This document shows positions 43,119 through 55,632 of a stretch of DNA of 64,000 nucleotides, piece after piece. The notes beneath the pieces are model-generated. The model was given only the letters and a program-made list of their open reading frames with translations. It did no database searches and was not told where the DNA came from. How positions within the stretch are numbered: position 1 is the stretch's first letter; every line of letters starts with the position of its first letter. The position numbers and the translations under genes are program-made. Origin of the DNA: Candidatus Poribacteria bacterium. Its GTDB lineage: Bacteria; Poribacteria; WGA-4E; WGA-3G. The DNA is taken from the NCBI GenBank assembly GCA_012270865.1, contig JAAXHL010000100.1, positions 19,896 through 83,895 on the forward strand. The letters are read 5' to 3'.

Positions 43119-44237
43119 TCACCAGACGGCTTGCTCCGTTTTTTGGTCGAAGAGGTGCATCTCCTTCTCATCAAAACCCAACCAGACGGTATCGCCTACC
43201 GCGGCGCGGAACGTCGGGTGTGTCCGAACACGAAGCAGAATAGGATCCTGCGTCTGTGAATGTGTGCCGAGACGGATATCGAGAATGTTGACAGCACCGA
43301 GCGGTTCAATCAGGTGTACCTGTGCCGGGATTTGCCGTTCACTCGGTTGGTTTGCGGCTGTGATATGCTCGGGACGGATACCGAATACCCAACCGTCTTC
43401 TTGTCCACGTGAAGTGATAGGTGCTTGTTGTTCTGGAGAGATTTGGAGATACACATCGGTATGGCTCAGACGTAGAACGGATGCTCCGTTTTGGCTTGTC
43501 AATTCGGCATCGAGCAGGTTCATGGTAGGCATTCCCATAAACCCTGCCACGAAGAGGCTTTGCGGTCTGTTGTAAATCTCGTGCGGTGTTCCGATCTGTT
43601 GTAAGACACCGAGGTGGATGACAGCGATCCTATCAGCGAGGGACATGGCTTCAACTTGGTCGTGTGTTACAAAGATGGTTGTTGCGCCGATTTCGTGTTG
43701 GAGTCGTTTAATCTCAGCGCGCGTGTCCACACGAATTTTCGCGTCTAAGTTCGCCATCGGTTCATCGAGGAGATACACTTTCGGTTGACGTACCATAGCG
43801 CGCCCGAGCGCGACGCGTTGCATCTCTCCACCACTGAGCACGCTCGGTTTCCGATTCAACATATCCGAGATTTGCAGGATTTCAGCGACGCGCTTGACTT
43901 GTGTTTCAATTTCCGATTTTTCGACTTTAACTGCTTTCAGCGGAAAAGCGATGTTATCGTAGACGTTCAGATGTGGGTAGAGTGCGTAGAATTGAAATAC
44001 GAAAGCGATGTCCCGATCGGCAGGAGAGAGATCGTTCACTCGCTGTCCGTCGATGAAGATGTCGCCTTCTTCGGGAGTTTCCAACCCTGCGATAAGTCGT
44101 AGCGTTGTGGTTTTACCACAGCCGGAGGGACCTAAAAAGACGACGAACTCTTTGTCGTGGATTTCGAGGTTAAAGTCTTTGACGGCGACGACATCGCCGT
44201 AGCGTTTTATAACGTTTTCGAGTTTGATATCTGCCAT
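43119..44237 (-). CDS. MalK/UgpC-type ABC transporter ATPase
   Basis: 372 residues. Walker A FLGPSGCGKTT at about 34, Q-loop FVFQFYALYPH (with Phe-Gln), signature LSGGEMQRVALGRA at about 137, Walker B VYLLDEPMANLD and the switch His in VTHDQVEAM make a complete ATPase. A C-terminal TOBE/regulatory domain follows from about residue 240. This type energises sugar or polyol importers, often several at once. No permease or binding protein is adjacent, so the partner genes are elsewhere. Confidence 0.93.
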   Translation of the reverse strand: MADIKLENVIKRYGDVVAVKDFNLEIHDKEFVVFLGPSGCGKTTTLRLIAGLETPEEGDIFIDGQRVNDLSPADRDIAFVFQFYALYPHLNVYDNIAFPLKAVKVEKSEIETQVKRVAEILQISDMLNRKPSVLSGGEMQRVALGRAMVRQPKVYLLDEPMANLDAKIRVDTRAEIKRLQHEIGATTIFVTHDQVEAMSLADRIAVIHLGVLQQIGTPHEIYNRPQSLFVAGFMGMPTMNLLDAELTSQNGASVLRLSHTDVYLQISPEQQAPITSRGQEDGWVFGIRPEHITAANQPSERQIPAQVHLIEPLGAVNILDIRLGTHSQTQDPILLRVRTHPTFRAAVGDTVWLGFDEKEMHLFDQKTEQAVW

Positions 44238-44330
44238 AATATTAGTTTTCAGTTTTCAGAGGAGTGGCTGTCAGCCATCAGCAGTCGGCAGTCAGTTTTA
44301 TAGTCAATCCCATAATTAACTTTACATTTG

Positions 44331-44903
44331 TTAGAAAAAACCCTGCATCAAGAAATGCATGACTGCGCCTGAGATGAGCGGTACTGTGAGATTATCGTCA
44401 ATCGGGAACGGGATGAGTTCAACGATTGTAGCGACGAAGGCGCCGATGATTGCAATGGTAGGGTCCAATTTAACCAGAGCGATTGCGGCACAAACGATGA
44501 AACAGGCGGCACTTCCTTCCAAACTCTTTCCGGCGAGGAGTTTCGTTTTCCCCCACATTTTGCCGACGAGTGCGGCTGCCATATCCCCGAATATCATAAA
44601 AAGGATACAGACAATCGCAAGCACTTTCGCAAAAAGGAGGATACACAGAAAGATACTCACCAAATAATAGGTCGCGCCTGTTACTGCACCTTTGCGTTCG
44701 TGGCTGCGGAGGAGCGGCGTAAGGGTTCGGAAAAAGATGTCGGCGAAGCGCGGCGAGAGCCATTTCATTAATTCCACCGTAACCGCAAACCCTGTTAGCA
44801 GCCCGACTAAAATTAACATCGTCGGTTTATCCAAGAAAAGATAGATAACCGGTAGGGTAAGTCCTGCTAAATGGGTGCTTTTCCGCAGCAGTTCGTCTAT
44901 CAT
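44331..44903 (-). CDS. Diacylglycerol/polyprenol kinase-like membrane protein
   Basis: 190 residues with about six transmembrane helices. The N-terminal ELLRKSTHLAGL is the Arg-Lys-x-x-His pattern of the CTP-dependent polyprenol/diacylglycerol kinase family. FGDMAAALVGKMWGK and the following KSLEGSAA match the later family motifs. The substrate could be diacylglycerol, dolichol-like polyprenol or phytol. GGAG lies only 2 nt from the ATG. It stands alone on the minus strand before a repeat-rich gap. Confidence 0.8.
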   Translation of the reverse strand: MIDELLRKSTHLAGLTLPVIYLFLDKPTMLILVGLLTGFAVTVELMKWLSPRFADIFFRTLTPLLRSHERKGAVTGATYYLVSIFLCILLFAKVLAIVCILFMIFGDMAAALVGKMWGKTKLLAGKSLEGSAACFIVCAAIALVKLDPTIAIIGAFVATIVELIPFPIDDNLTVPLISGAVMHFLMQGFF

Positions 44904-44946
44904 TGCTCCGCCTCTGATACAATCTAACAGCGTACGTTTAATTATC

Positions 44947-45066
44947 AGGACTTACGCAATTTTGACTGCAGCCTGTTCTGTTACGATGAATTTTTTTGGA
45001 AAACACAGCGTTTTTGTATCACAAACTAACAGTTTATGCTACAAAAGAGCAGCATGCGTAAGTCCT
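44947..45066. repeat. MITE-like element with 'aggacttacgc' termini
   Basis: 120 bp with perfect 11-bp terminal inverted repeats AGGACTTACGC and GCGTAAGTCCT and no coding capacity. It is the clearest member of the family seen also at 14037 and 40894. Confidence 0.75.
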
Positions 45067-45107
45067 AATTATTATAGGGTTTATGTCAGAAAATATCAAG
45101 GGAAATG

Positions 45108-45360
45108 GTTTTGATAGTTTTCAGTTTTCAGTACGATTTTGACCAGTGATTATCATGATTATAGTGATTTTCCCTGATAAGATTCCTGTTTTCTCTCGGT
45201 AATCATTGTAATCCCATTAATCACCGGTCGAAAAAATCTTTCAGTTGTCAGTACTCAGTTAAGAAATCCTGTGGTTAATCATAGGTCTCTTTAACTGACA
45301 ACTGAATACAGAAAGGCGACGCAGTCGCCGTACTGTTAACTGACAACTAACCATCTTCTC
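45108..45360. repeat. 'cagtt' repeat array upstream of the TonB receptor
   Basis: Direct and inverted copies of short motifs (gttttcagt, tttcagttgtcagt, ttaactgacaactga), related to the array at 38490. No gene is seen between 45067 and 45466, and no convincing promoter was found for the receptor. Confidence 0.55.
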
Positions 45361-45466
45361 TATTTTTTTGGCAAAAAAATAACACATTTTTGTTGCATTC
45401 AGGTGTTACAATTCTTTCGAGGATTTCAAATTTGCATAAAAAAATAATATGAGAGGATTTCTTAAT

Positions 45467-48310
45467 ATGGGTTTGCAATCTCTATCCTTCAGGGGATACC
45501 TTTGTATGGGTATGTTGCTTTTAGTCGTCGGCACATCACTTGCACGCTACGAAGTGCATGCTGATAACCGTGAGACGCAACGGCATATTAGCGTAACGGG
45601 TATCGTCTTGGATAGTGAAACGGATGTACCACTTGCGGAAGTTACAATTCGGGTCGCTGATACCCAGGTCCGAGTAACAACTGATGAGACGGGTGCGTTT
45701 TCGTTGGATTTACCGGCGGGTCGTTACAGGATTCAGGCGACTGCCCAGTTTTATAACACCTATACCATTCCTGAGTTTGAAGTAAAAGCAGGAGCGACAC
45801 CGGAATTGATTCGGGTGCTGATGGTGCCACAGGTCTTAAAACTTGATGCCATTAAGATGCCTGTCCAACTGAGCCAGGCAAGTGAGCGCGGGTTGCTCGA
45901 ACAACGGATGCGCAGTTCAGGTATTGAGGACAGTATTAGTACAGAAGAAATCAGCCGACTCCCCGCATCGTCTGCCGGTGAGGCGATTAAACGGGTCACG
46001 GGGGTCAGCATTGTCGGTGGACGTTATGTGTTTGTGCGTGGATTGGGGGAACGCTATAGTAATACACTTCTGAACAACGTTGAGATTCCGAGTCCGGAAC
46101 CGAACAGACGCGTCGTGCCGATGGATATTTTTCCTGCGAGTTTGCTTGCAAGCCTGCAGACGGTAAAGACTTTTTCACCGGACCAGCCGGGCGGTTTTGC
46201 TGGCGGTTCAGTGCAAGTTCTCACGAAAGATTTCCCCGAAGAACTGACGATGTCTTTGTCGATGTCTACGGGGTTCAACACACAGGCGACTGGACAGGAA
46301 GGTTTGACTTATCCGGGTGGAGATTATGATTTTTTAGGGTTTGACGACGGTTCGCGGGCACTGCCGAGCGTTATTCAAGAAGAAGCAGCCGAGACACCGA
46401 TTCGTGAACGCGGACGTTTTACAACAGCAGGTTTTACACAGGAGAAGATTCAGGAATTTGGACGCTCTTTTGAGAACGTTTGGTCGCCAGAACGACGGGC
46501 AATCCCGGTAAATCAAGGGTACAAGTTCAGTCTCGGAAATAGCAATACGCTTTTCGGTAGAGAGTTCGGTTATTTCGGGGTCATCTCTTACGGCAATAGC
46601 CACAGTTATGGGACACAGAATCGCAATGCTTATCGGATCGGTTTAGGTGAGAAACTTTCACGCGTAACCGAATACACGGTTGAACGGACTGGGAACGAGG
46701 TGGACTGGGGGACAGTATTAAACACGAGTCTCCGTTTTTCTCCGCAACATCAGGTCAATCTCCGCTCGCTTTTCACGCATACGGCGGAAGATGAGATCCG
46801 AACGTGGGAAGGTTTTAACGCCGATAGGAACACGGATATGAAGAGTACGCGCCTCCGATATGTCGAACGCCAACTCTTTTCCGGTCAGTTGGCGGGTACG
46901 CACGACTTCAACTTTGGCGAACCGACATTAGAGGGTCCCGAACAACCTAGTGTGTCTATGGATTGGCGGCTGACGTATTCGCGTGCTTCACGTGATGAAC
47001 CCGATACACGTGAGAATATCTATGAAGAGAGAGATGACGACTTCGTGTTCCGCGATGTCACGCAAAGTGGAAGCCGGTTTTTCTTTGATCTTGAGGATAA
47101 TGAATATAACGCCCGCGTTGACTGGGAAGTTCGGGTAGGTGCAGATGGACTTTTCAAATTTGGCGGTTTAGTCCGAGATAGAGCGCGGACGTTTGATGTA
47201 CGCAGATTCAGATTCTTACCTTCTGACCAAGTGGACGCTATCGTGGACCTATCTGCTCCGCCGGAAACACTCTTCCAATCCGAAAACATCGCGCCGCGTG
47301 TCTTTGAGTTGCGTGAATCCACTCGCTCTACGGATAACTATCTCGCGGACCACAATATTTATTCCGGGTACTTGATGCTTGACCTGCCGTTGAGTCCGAA
47401 GTGGCAGGTGATGAGCGGTGTCCGATTGGAATCTTCGGATCAACTGGTTACGACGTTTGACCCGTTCGCAGCGACGCGCACGGAGATTAATGCGAGTTTG
47501 GAAACGCTTGATTGGTTGCCGGGCTTGAATGTGACGTATCGTATAACCGAGCGGATGAACTTGCGTTTCGCTGCGTCGCGGACGATTACGCGGCCAGATT
47601 TCCGTGAACTGGCACCCTTTGAGTTTACAGATTTCGTAGGCGGTAGAACGATTCTCGGTAACCCGGATTTGGAACGGACACAGATCGACAATTTCGATTT
47701 CCGTTGGGAAGCCTTCCCACAGATTGGCGGTGTCGTGGCTGTCAGTGCGTTCTATAAACGTTTCCAAAAACCGATTGAACAGATTGTTCAACCGCAAGCA
47801 GAGGTCCGCATCACTTATGAAAACGCCGAAGGTGCTCACAACTACGGTTTAGAATTAGAGATGCGTCAGAATTTAGGTGTTATCACAGAGGTTTTAAACA
47901 ATTTCTCGATTAATACGAACGCTGCGCTGATCTCCTCGCAGGTGGTCTTGCCGGAGGGTGTCGGGATTCAGACATCTTCGGAACGCCCGCTGCAAGGACA
48001 GTGTCCGTACATCGTTAACGTGTCCATCGGTTATGAGGAGCCTAATTGGGAAGTTTCAAGCGCGATTACGTATAACATATTTGGAAGTCGGCTTTCTGAA
48101 GTCGGGAACCACGGGGTGCCGGACGTGTATGAGCAGGCGCGCGGTCAATTGGATGCCAGTTTCAGTCGGGTCGTCGCAGATTATTTCAAGTTGAGTTTCT
48201 CAGCGAAGAATCTACTTGACCCGGACGTTTACTACAAAATGGGGGATGCAGACTATCTCAGGTACAAGATCGGAAGGTCTTTCTCGATTGGGGTAAGTTA
48301 TAATCTGTAG
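45467..48310 (+). CDS. TonB-dependent outer-membrane receptor
   Basis: 947 residues from the ATG at 45467, which has GAGAGGA 9 nt upstream; an ATG 18 bp earlier lacks a ribosome binding site. A signal peptide (to about residue 32) is followed by a carboxypeptidase-regulatory-like domain (VTGIVLDSETDVPLAEVTI) at about 40-125. The plug comes next (ASSAGEAIKRVTGVSIVGG, YVFVRGLGERYSNTLLNN), then a long beta-barrel ending with aromatic SIGVSYNL. These receptors import large ligands such as siderophores, vitamins or glycans using TonB. Two lipoproteins and a TonB follow on the same strand, forming a self-contained uptake unit. Ligand unknown. Confidence 0.92.
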   Translation: MGLQSLSFRGYLCMGMLLLVVGTSLARYEVHADNRETQRHISVTGIVLDSETDVPLAEVTIRVADTQVRVTTDETGAFSLDLPAGRYRIQATAQFYNTYTIPEFEVKAGATPELIRVLMVPQVLKLDAIKMPVQLSQASERGLLEQRMRSSGIEDSISTEEISRLPASSAGEAIKRVTGVSIVGGRYVFVRGLGERYSNTLLNNVEIPSPEPNRRVVPMDIFPASLLASLQTVKTFSPDQPGGFAGGSVQVLTKDFPEELTMSLSMSTGFNTQATGQEGLTYPGGDYDFLGFDDGSRALPSVIQEEAAETPIRERGRFTTAGFTQEKIQEFGRSFENVWSPERRAIPVNQGYKFSLGNSNTLFGREFGYFGVISYGNSHSYGTQNRNAYRIGLGEKLSRVTEYTVERTGNEVDWGTVLNTSLRFSPQHQVNLRSLFTHTAEDEIRTWEGFNADRNTDMKSTRLRYVERQLFSGQLAGTHDFNFGEPTLEGPEQPSVSMDWRLTYSRASRDEPDTRENIYEERDDDFVFRDVTQSGSRFFFDLEDNEYNARVDWEVRVGADGLFKFGGLVRDRARTFDVRRFRFLPSDQVDAIVDLSAPPETLFQSENIAPRVFELRESTRSTDNYLADHNIYSGYLMLDLPLSPKWQVMSGVRLESSDQLVTTFDPFAATRTEINASLETLDWLPGLNVTYRITERMNLRFAASRTITRPDFRELAPFEFTDFVGGRTILGNPDLERTQIDNFDFRWEAFPQIGGVVAVSAFYKRFQKPIEQIVQPQAEVRITYENAEGAHNYGLELEMRQNLGVITEVLNNFSINTNAALISSQVVLPEGVGIQTSSERPLQGQCPYIVNVSIGYEEPNWEVSSAITYNIFGSRLSEVGNHGVPDVYEQARGQLDASFSRVVADYFKLSFSAKNLLDPDVYYKMGDADYLRYKIGRSFSIGVSYNL

Positions 48311-48520
48311 CCGTCAGCCATCAGCCCTCAGCAAGAGGAGTCTAATTTATCAGAAAGCCTCTTCGCTAAAAGCCAATGGTTCCCGAGAGCCAATGGTTCC
48401 CGAGAGCCATCTTTAAAGTGTAAAAAAATCATAAGATTGTCAATTTTCTGTAACAATTTATGGGTATTCTTTAAATAACGAAGGGAATCTATGACGGCGA
48501 TGGAAAAAAATTATAGCACT

Positions 48521-48746
48521 GTAGGTTGGGTTGAACGGATACCTCCGAAAAAAGCCGCCATAGCAAGCAACTTCGGGTGTCTCTGGATCCCTGAACGTTC
48601 CAAATCCGAGAGAAACCCAACGATTTTTTCTCAAAGCGGTGTGTTTGTTGGGTTTCGCTGCCCCTATTTTGATGAAAGGGTCTCGGCGAACAGCAGTTTC
48701 GGTAGCACTACAAGGGCACTGAGTTTTACCGCTCAACCCAACCTAC
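48521..48746 (-). mobile_element. 'gtaggttgggttga' repeat, 226 bp
   Basis: Ends gtaggttgggttga and its complement, with a second inner pair around gaaacccaac/gttgggttt. It is nearly the same (about 13 differences by eye) as the inverted copy at 63236-63461 and shares ends and inner motifs with the two elements in the CRISPR locus. It splits the receptor gene from its lipoprotein. The rest of 48311-48827 shows only a tandem 'ccaatggttcccgagag' duplication. Confidence 0.75.
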
Positions 48747-48827
48747 GGGTCTGGAAAACGCAATGTCCAACCGACGTAAATTGTCCAAAGTTTAGTATAA
48801 AGAGGAAAAAAGGAGCTTAGTTAGTTA

Positions 48828-50201
48828 ATGTTAAATATTGGGTCTACCCCTGCTTCCAGTGGAAAATGGGGATTGTTTCAAAATTGGTTGTTCCAGTTGA
48901 TGGCTGTTTTTGCAGTTGGCGTAGCGTTGGCTTTCGTCGGTTGTGGCAGTGATGAAGATGATGAAGATGATCATGATCACGAAGATGAAGCCTTCATGGA
49001 AGAAACGATTGAAGTTGACGGTCGCCAAGTTGTCGTTCTTGAAGGTAGATTGAATGCCGACAGAACACTCTCAGCAGATTCCGATTACCTCCTCCGTGGT
49101 GCTGTGTTTGTTGAAGGCGGTGCAACGCTCACGATTGAACCCGGCGTCAAAATTTTCGGTGAGCAGGCGAACAACGGTACACTGATTATCGCTCAAGGCT
49201 CTAAAATTATGGCAAACGGTACAGCGGATGCCCCGATTGTTATGTCGAGTGACGCGGTAATTGGTAACCGTGCCCGTGGACAGTGGGGTGGTTTGATTAT
49301 CAACGGTAGTGCGCCAACGAACCAGGGTGTAACCTTCGGTGAAGGCGACACGGGTGCCTTCGGTGGAAATAATCCAACCGATAGCAGCGGCGTGCTGCGC
49401 TATGTCCGTATCGAATACGCAGGCATCGAATTCAGCCCGGATAACGAACTAAACGGTATCGCTTTCCAAGGTGTGGGTTCCGGTACGGTCGCAGCGTACA
49501 TCCAAGTACACATGAACCAAGATGACGGCATTGAGTTCTTCGGTGGCACTGTCAATCTGAAGTATGCCCTCGTGACGGGTGCCCGGGACGATTCCTTCGA
49601 CTGGACAGACGGTTGGACAGGTAAGGGTCAATTCTGGATTGCCCAGCAGTACGGTGATGACGCGGATAACGGGTTTGAAGTTGATAACAGCAGTAAAAAT
49701 AACGAAGCGACCCCGCGTTCCGCTGCAACGATCTATAACGTGACGCTCGTCGGGGACCCATCTGGTCCCGAAAGCGACAACGGTATGCTAATCCGTGAAG
49801 GTGCTGCTGGCACGTACGCCAACTTCATCGTCACTGGCTTCAACAAGATCGGACTCGACATTGATGGCGAGTCGTCAATTGCGCAAGCAGAAGGTGGCGA
49901 TCTGGTTGTAAAGAACAGTATTTTCTTTGGAAATGGTAGAGCCAACTTCGGCGACGAAAAGGACGATGACGGATTTGACGAAGCCGGTTTTGCTACTGGG
50001 AACGGTAACGAAGAGACCGACCCAGGTTTGGCAGATCCATTCAATAAAACTGTTCCCGATTTCACACCGGGGGCTGGTGCTACAGTAGTTTCCGCAGCGT
50101 CGCCACCGTCTGATGGGTTCTTTGAACCGGCTAACTTCATCGGTGCTGTAGACCCGTCTAACAACTGGTTATCAGGGTGGACAACGAGTGACCAGAATTA
50201 G
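48828..50201 (+). CDS. Beta-helix lipoprotein with acidic/His-rich N-terminus
   Basis: 457 residues. A lipoprotein signal (hydrophobic LFQLMAVFAVGVALAFVGC) gives Cys-39 as the lipid-anchored residue. Directly after it lies an Asp/Glu/His-rich stretch (DEDDEDDHDHEDE), suggestive of metal binding. The mature part looks like a parallel beta-helix: repeated GATLTIEPGVKIFGE, IVMSSDAVIGN, GIEFFGGTVNLKYALV and NSIFFGNG turns. AAGGAG lies 12 nt upstream. It follows the TonB receptor and probably acts at the cell surface with it as a ligand-binding or accessory protein. Substrate unknown. Confidence 0.8.
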   Translation: MLNIGSTPASSGKWGLFQNWLFQLMAVFAVGVALAFVGCGSDEDDEDDHDHEDEAFMEETIEVDGRQVVVLEGRLNADRTLSADSDYLLRGAVFVEGGATLTIEPGVKIFGEQANNGTLIIAQGSKIMANGTADAPIVMSSDAVIGNRARGQWGGLIINGSAPTNQGVTFGEGDTGAFGGNNPTDSSGVLRYVRIEYAGIEFSPDNELNGIAFQGVGSGTVAAYIQVHMNQDDGIEFFGGTVNLKYALVTGARDDSFDWTDGWTGKGQFWIAQQYGDDADNGFEVDNSSKNNEATPRSAATIYNVTLVGDPSGPESDNGMLIREGAAGTYANFIVTGFNKIGLDIDGESSIAQAEGGDLVVKNSIFFGNGRANFGDEKDDDGFDEAGFATGNGNEETDPGLADPFNKTVPDFTPGAGATVVSAASPPSDGFFEPANFIGAVDPSNNWLSGWTTSDQN

Positions 50202-50706
50202 TGAACACTCCGTTCGCGTTTCTTGCGTGCTATTGACTGTCCTACTTTTTTACGGCAGTACGGTTGGCTGTAAGAAACCGATTTGGGAAGATAGTCTCGA
50301 CTCGCCAAGTCAACTCGGTCTGGCAGTCGTTAATGCACTTAATAACCGAGATAAAGAAAAGTTGAACCGTTTGCGTGTGCAGCGCGAAACGTATCTCGAT
50401 TGGATTTGGCCTGCATTCCCGGCAAGTCAACCGCCAAGTAATTTCCCGGGTGATTTTGCGTGGTCGAATCTGAACAAAAAATGTAACATCGGTATGAAAA
50501 AGTGGATAGCCCGTTATGGCGGTCAGAATCTGGAATTCGTGGCAATCCGATTTGATGAACCCACAGAGACGTATAAAGGGTTCCAACTTTTACGTGGAAC
50601 CGTTCTGATGTTAAAAAACGCTGCTGGCGAAAAAGGGGAATTAAGGATTCTCGGCTCGGTAGTTGTTAAGAATGATCGCTACAAGTTGCTGAGTTATGAA
50701 GACTAA
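50188..50706 (+). CDS. Small lipoprotein of the TonB cluster
   Basis: 172 residues from a GTG that overlaps the preceding gene by 14 bp, implying coupling. The signal ends in FYGSTVGCKKP, with Cys-28 as lipobox residue. The mature protein has DYLDWIWPAFPAS-like aromatic segments (YLDWIWPAFP) and no repeats. I do not recognise the family. Location between the beta-helix lipoprotein and TonB suggests a part in the same envelope system. Confidence 0.75.
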   Translation: MTRISEHSVRVSCVLLTVLLFYGSTVGCKKPIWEDSLDSPSQLGLAVVNALNNRDKEKLNRLRVQRETYLDWIWPAFPASQPPSNFPGDFAWSNLNKKCNIGMKKWIARYGGQNLEFVAIRFDEPTETYKGFQLLRGTVLMLKNAAGEKGELRILGSVVVKNDRYKLLSYED

Positions 50707-50748
50707 TTGAAGACGCAGTAGACCGAAGAGGGTACTGAAAGGAGAAAT

Positions 50749-51621
50749 ATGATAACGATTACCGATGTTCAACGGCAGAACCGAGAAGCCGCTCAGGAGC
50801 GGAAAAAGAAAGCGATCCGGATCGCGTGGACTTTTGCAATCGGACTCCACGCAATCGGGATTATTATCGGTGCTGTCTATTTTGTTCATAAAACGGTGTT
50901 AAAGAAGAACGAAGACAAGCTTGAAAGTGTCCTTATGGCGGAAGCGAAATTGCAGCCGAAACGCCGCACACCGCCTCGGACGACGCGAAAACCGAAACAG
51001 CCGAAATTCTCTAAGGTCCGAGTCCCCAGAGGACAGGCTGTCACGACGAGTGCCAAGATTCCGGTGGGCAACGCAAGTTTCACACTCCCAACGAGTGACG
51101 CGCCTACACGTCCGGTGATGGCACCGAGTGCAGCCGGCATCGGCAGAAATCTGTTCAGGGCAACGCAACAGGCAAATATCGTTACAACGATGCCGAAATT
51201 TGAGGTGCCGAAGTTTGAAAGTACAAGCATCGTCGAGCGGATGGATATGGGAACGACGCTGGCACAAGTCGAATTCAACGAGCCGGGTAATTTAGAGCTT
51301 GCTTCGGTCAATTTAGGCGATGCGAAACAGTCATTTAACGAATTCTTAAAAGCGGTGCGCGATCGGATAAAACAGGTGCAACGGTTCCCGCCACGTGTGC
51401 GGAACCTTGATGATGGGACATCGACGACGGTGCGATTTACGCTTTTCAAAGACGGAACGGTTCGGAACCCTGTGGTTATTGACTCCTCTGGTTCAAACGC
51501 GCTTGATAACGCAGCACTCGCTGCCGTGCAAAACGCTGTGCCTTATCCGTCTTTCCCTGATGGACAAGAGCGTAATAGCCTGCGACTTGAAATTCCGATT
51601 ATTTTCGAGTTAGCGAATTAA
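50749..51621 (+). CDS. tonB: Energy transducer TonB
   Basis: 290 residues. An N-terminal cytoplasmic segment of about 22 residues precedes one transmembrane helix (AWTFAIGLHAIGIIIGAVYF) and a basic Pro-rich periplasmic spacer (RRTPPRTTRKPKQPKF). The C-terminal TonB domain from about 200 has VQRFPPRVRNLDDG and VVIDSSGSNALDNAALAAV, the usual strand-helix pattern. It couples inner-membrane proton-motive force to the receptor. AAAGGAG precedes the ATG. ExbB and ExbD are not in the window. Confidence 0.9.
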   Translation: MITITDVQRQNREAAQERKKKAIRIAWTFAIGLHAIGIIIGAVYFVHKTVLKKNEDKLESVLMAEAKLQPKRRTPPRTTRKPKQPKFSKVRVPRGQAVTTSAKIPVGNASFTLPTSDAPTRPVMAPSAAGIGRNLFRATQQANIVTTMPKFEVPKFESTSIVERMDMGTTLAQVEFNEPGNLELASVNLGDAKQSFNEFLKAVRDRIKQVQRFPPRVRNLDDGTSTTVRFTLFKDGTVRNPVVIDSSGSNALDNAALAAVQNAVPYPSFPDGQERNSLRLEIPIIFELAN

Positions 51622-51638
51622 CGACTGACTGCTCTGTT

Positions 51639-52955
51639 TCAGAATGCGAACTTGTCTCTATCTGCTTTAGCCTTTTCTTCATTCACGAAGGCGAGTAGGA
51701 TAAAACCGACGATAAAGAAAACAATTAATGAAATAATCGCGAGCCGCGCGGTTCCGGTGATCTGTTTAACAAATCCGAATGTAAAGGGTCCCCAGATTGC
51801 CGAAAACTTGCTAAAGACAGAAAAGAATCCGTAAAACTCGGCACTTGCATTCTCTGGTATCATCGCGCCGTAAAAAGAACGACTCAGTGCCTGTATACCA
51901 CCAAGCACTATCCCGACAACCATTCCCAAAGCAAAGAATTCTGTTGCAGTTTGGACAAAATAACCATAAATGACGACCCCAGTCCATAGGACTAAAGAGA
52001 CCATGACTGCCCGTTTTGCGCCGATACGGGTTGCGAGTTTACCGAATAGCAACGCACCACCGATTGCGACAACTTGGACAAGCAAGAGCGTCACCATGAG
52101 CGATGTTGCAGATAATCCTAACTCTTCGGACCCGTAAATTGTCGCCATACTTGTGACCGTGTGGGCACCGTCATTGTAGACCATATAGGCAATCACAAAA
52201 AGGGAGAGATGTTTGAAGTGTCCAACTTTTTTGGCAGTTGCGATTGTGCGGTTGATGCCGAGGGACAGATAGGCAAAGAATTTGGGGCGATGCCGGTAAA
52301 TTTCGGGGAGTGCTTGTTCTGTTCTATCTTCTTTTAGGTATATTAAAGTCAGCACTGTCCAACCTGCCCACCAGAAGCCTGCCATTGCCATAGCGATACG
52401 TATCGCCATCACTTGGCTAATCCCGATGCTCTCGTGCATAGCAACGAGTGCAAGTGAGATACCGAACTGCAGCGATCCGCCGATGTATCCGAATGCATAC
52501 CCTCTGGCGGAAACGGTATCAAGTTTATCCTCCGAAGCGATCTGTGGTAAAAATGCGTCATAGAAGACATTGCCGCCGATAAAGCAGACTTGCGTGCTGA
52601 TATAGAGTGCAACGGCTAACCAGACATCCCCCGGACTGCAAAGAAAGAGCAGGGTCGAAAACAGGCTTCCGGAGTAGGCAAAACCGATGAGCAACCTCTT
52701 TTTAGCCGAAGAAAAATCCGCGATGGCTCCCAGTACTGGCGCGAAGAGGAAAACGAGGAGCGCGGCACCTCCGACCATAAACCCCCAGAGTGCTGTCGCA
52801 CTGAAAGTTTGCCCGAAAAGCGCAACACCTTCTGCGGGGACAATTCCCTCTCTAAAGTAGATCGGCAATAGCGCAACACCGACTGTGGTAATATACGCAG
52901 AATTCGCCCAATCGTACATGCACCAACCGAAGATTGATTTTCTGTCGTCTTTCAT
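51639..52955 (-). CDS. MFS transporter, UMF1/Atg22-like
   Basis: 438 residues from MKDDRKSIFGW, with twelve predicted transmembrane helices. The N-terminal WCMYDWANSAYITTV is the hallmark of the UMF1 (Atg22-like) major facilitator family, and VLGAIADFSSAKKRLL is the loop 2-3 motif. Bacterial members are uncharacterised; eukaryotic relatives export amino acids from the vacuole. No ribosome binding site precedes the chosen ATG; a GTG five codons upstream is also possible. It lies downstream of katG on the same strand. Confidence 0.85.
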   Translation of the reverse strand: MKDDRKSIFGWCMYDWANSAYITTVGVALLPIYFREGIVPAEGVALFGQTFSATALWGFMVGGAALLVFLFAPVLGAIADFSSAKKRLLIGFAYSGSLFSTLLFLCSPGDVWLAVALYISTQVCFIGGNVFYDAFLPQIASEDKLDTVSARGYAFGYIGGSLQFGISLALVAMHESIGISQVMAIRIAMAMAGFWWAGWTVLTLIYLKEDRTEQALPEIYRHRPKFFAYLSLGINRTIATAKKVGHFKHLSLFVIAYMVYNDGAHTVTSMATIYGSEELGLSATSLMVTLLLVQVVAIGGALLFGKLATRIGAKRAVMVSLVLWTGVVIYGYFVQTATEFFALGMVVGIVLGGIQALSRSFYGAMIPENASAEFYGFFSVFSKFSAIWGPFTFGFVKQITGTARLAIISLIVFFIVGFILLAFVNEEKAKADRDKFAF

Positions 52956-53036
52956 AAAAAAATAGATCACGCGGAGCGGGTTAGGGTAGGTAAGCGCGTG
53001 AGCGTGCCACGCGCTTACCATCCGTATTTGCGGAGA

Positions 53037-55632
<2,596 letters not shown>

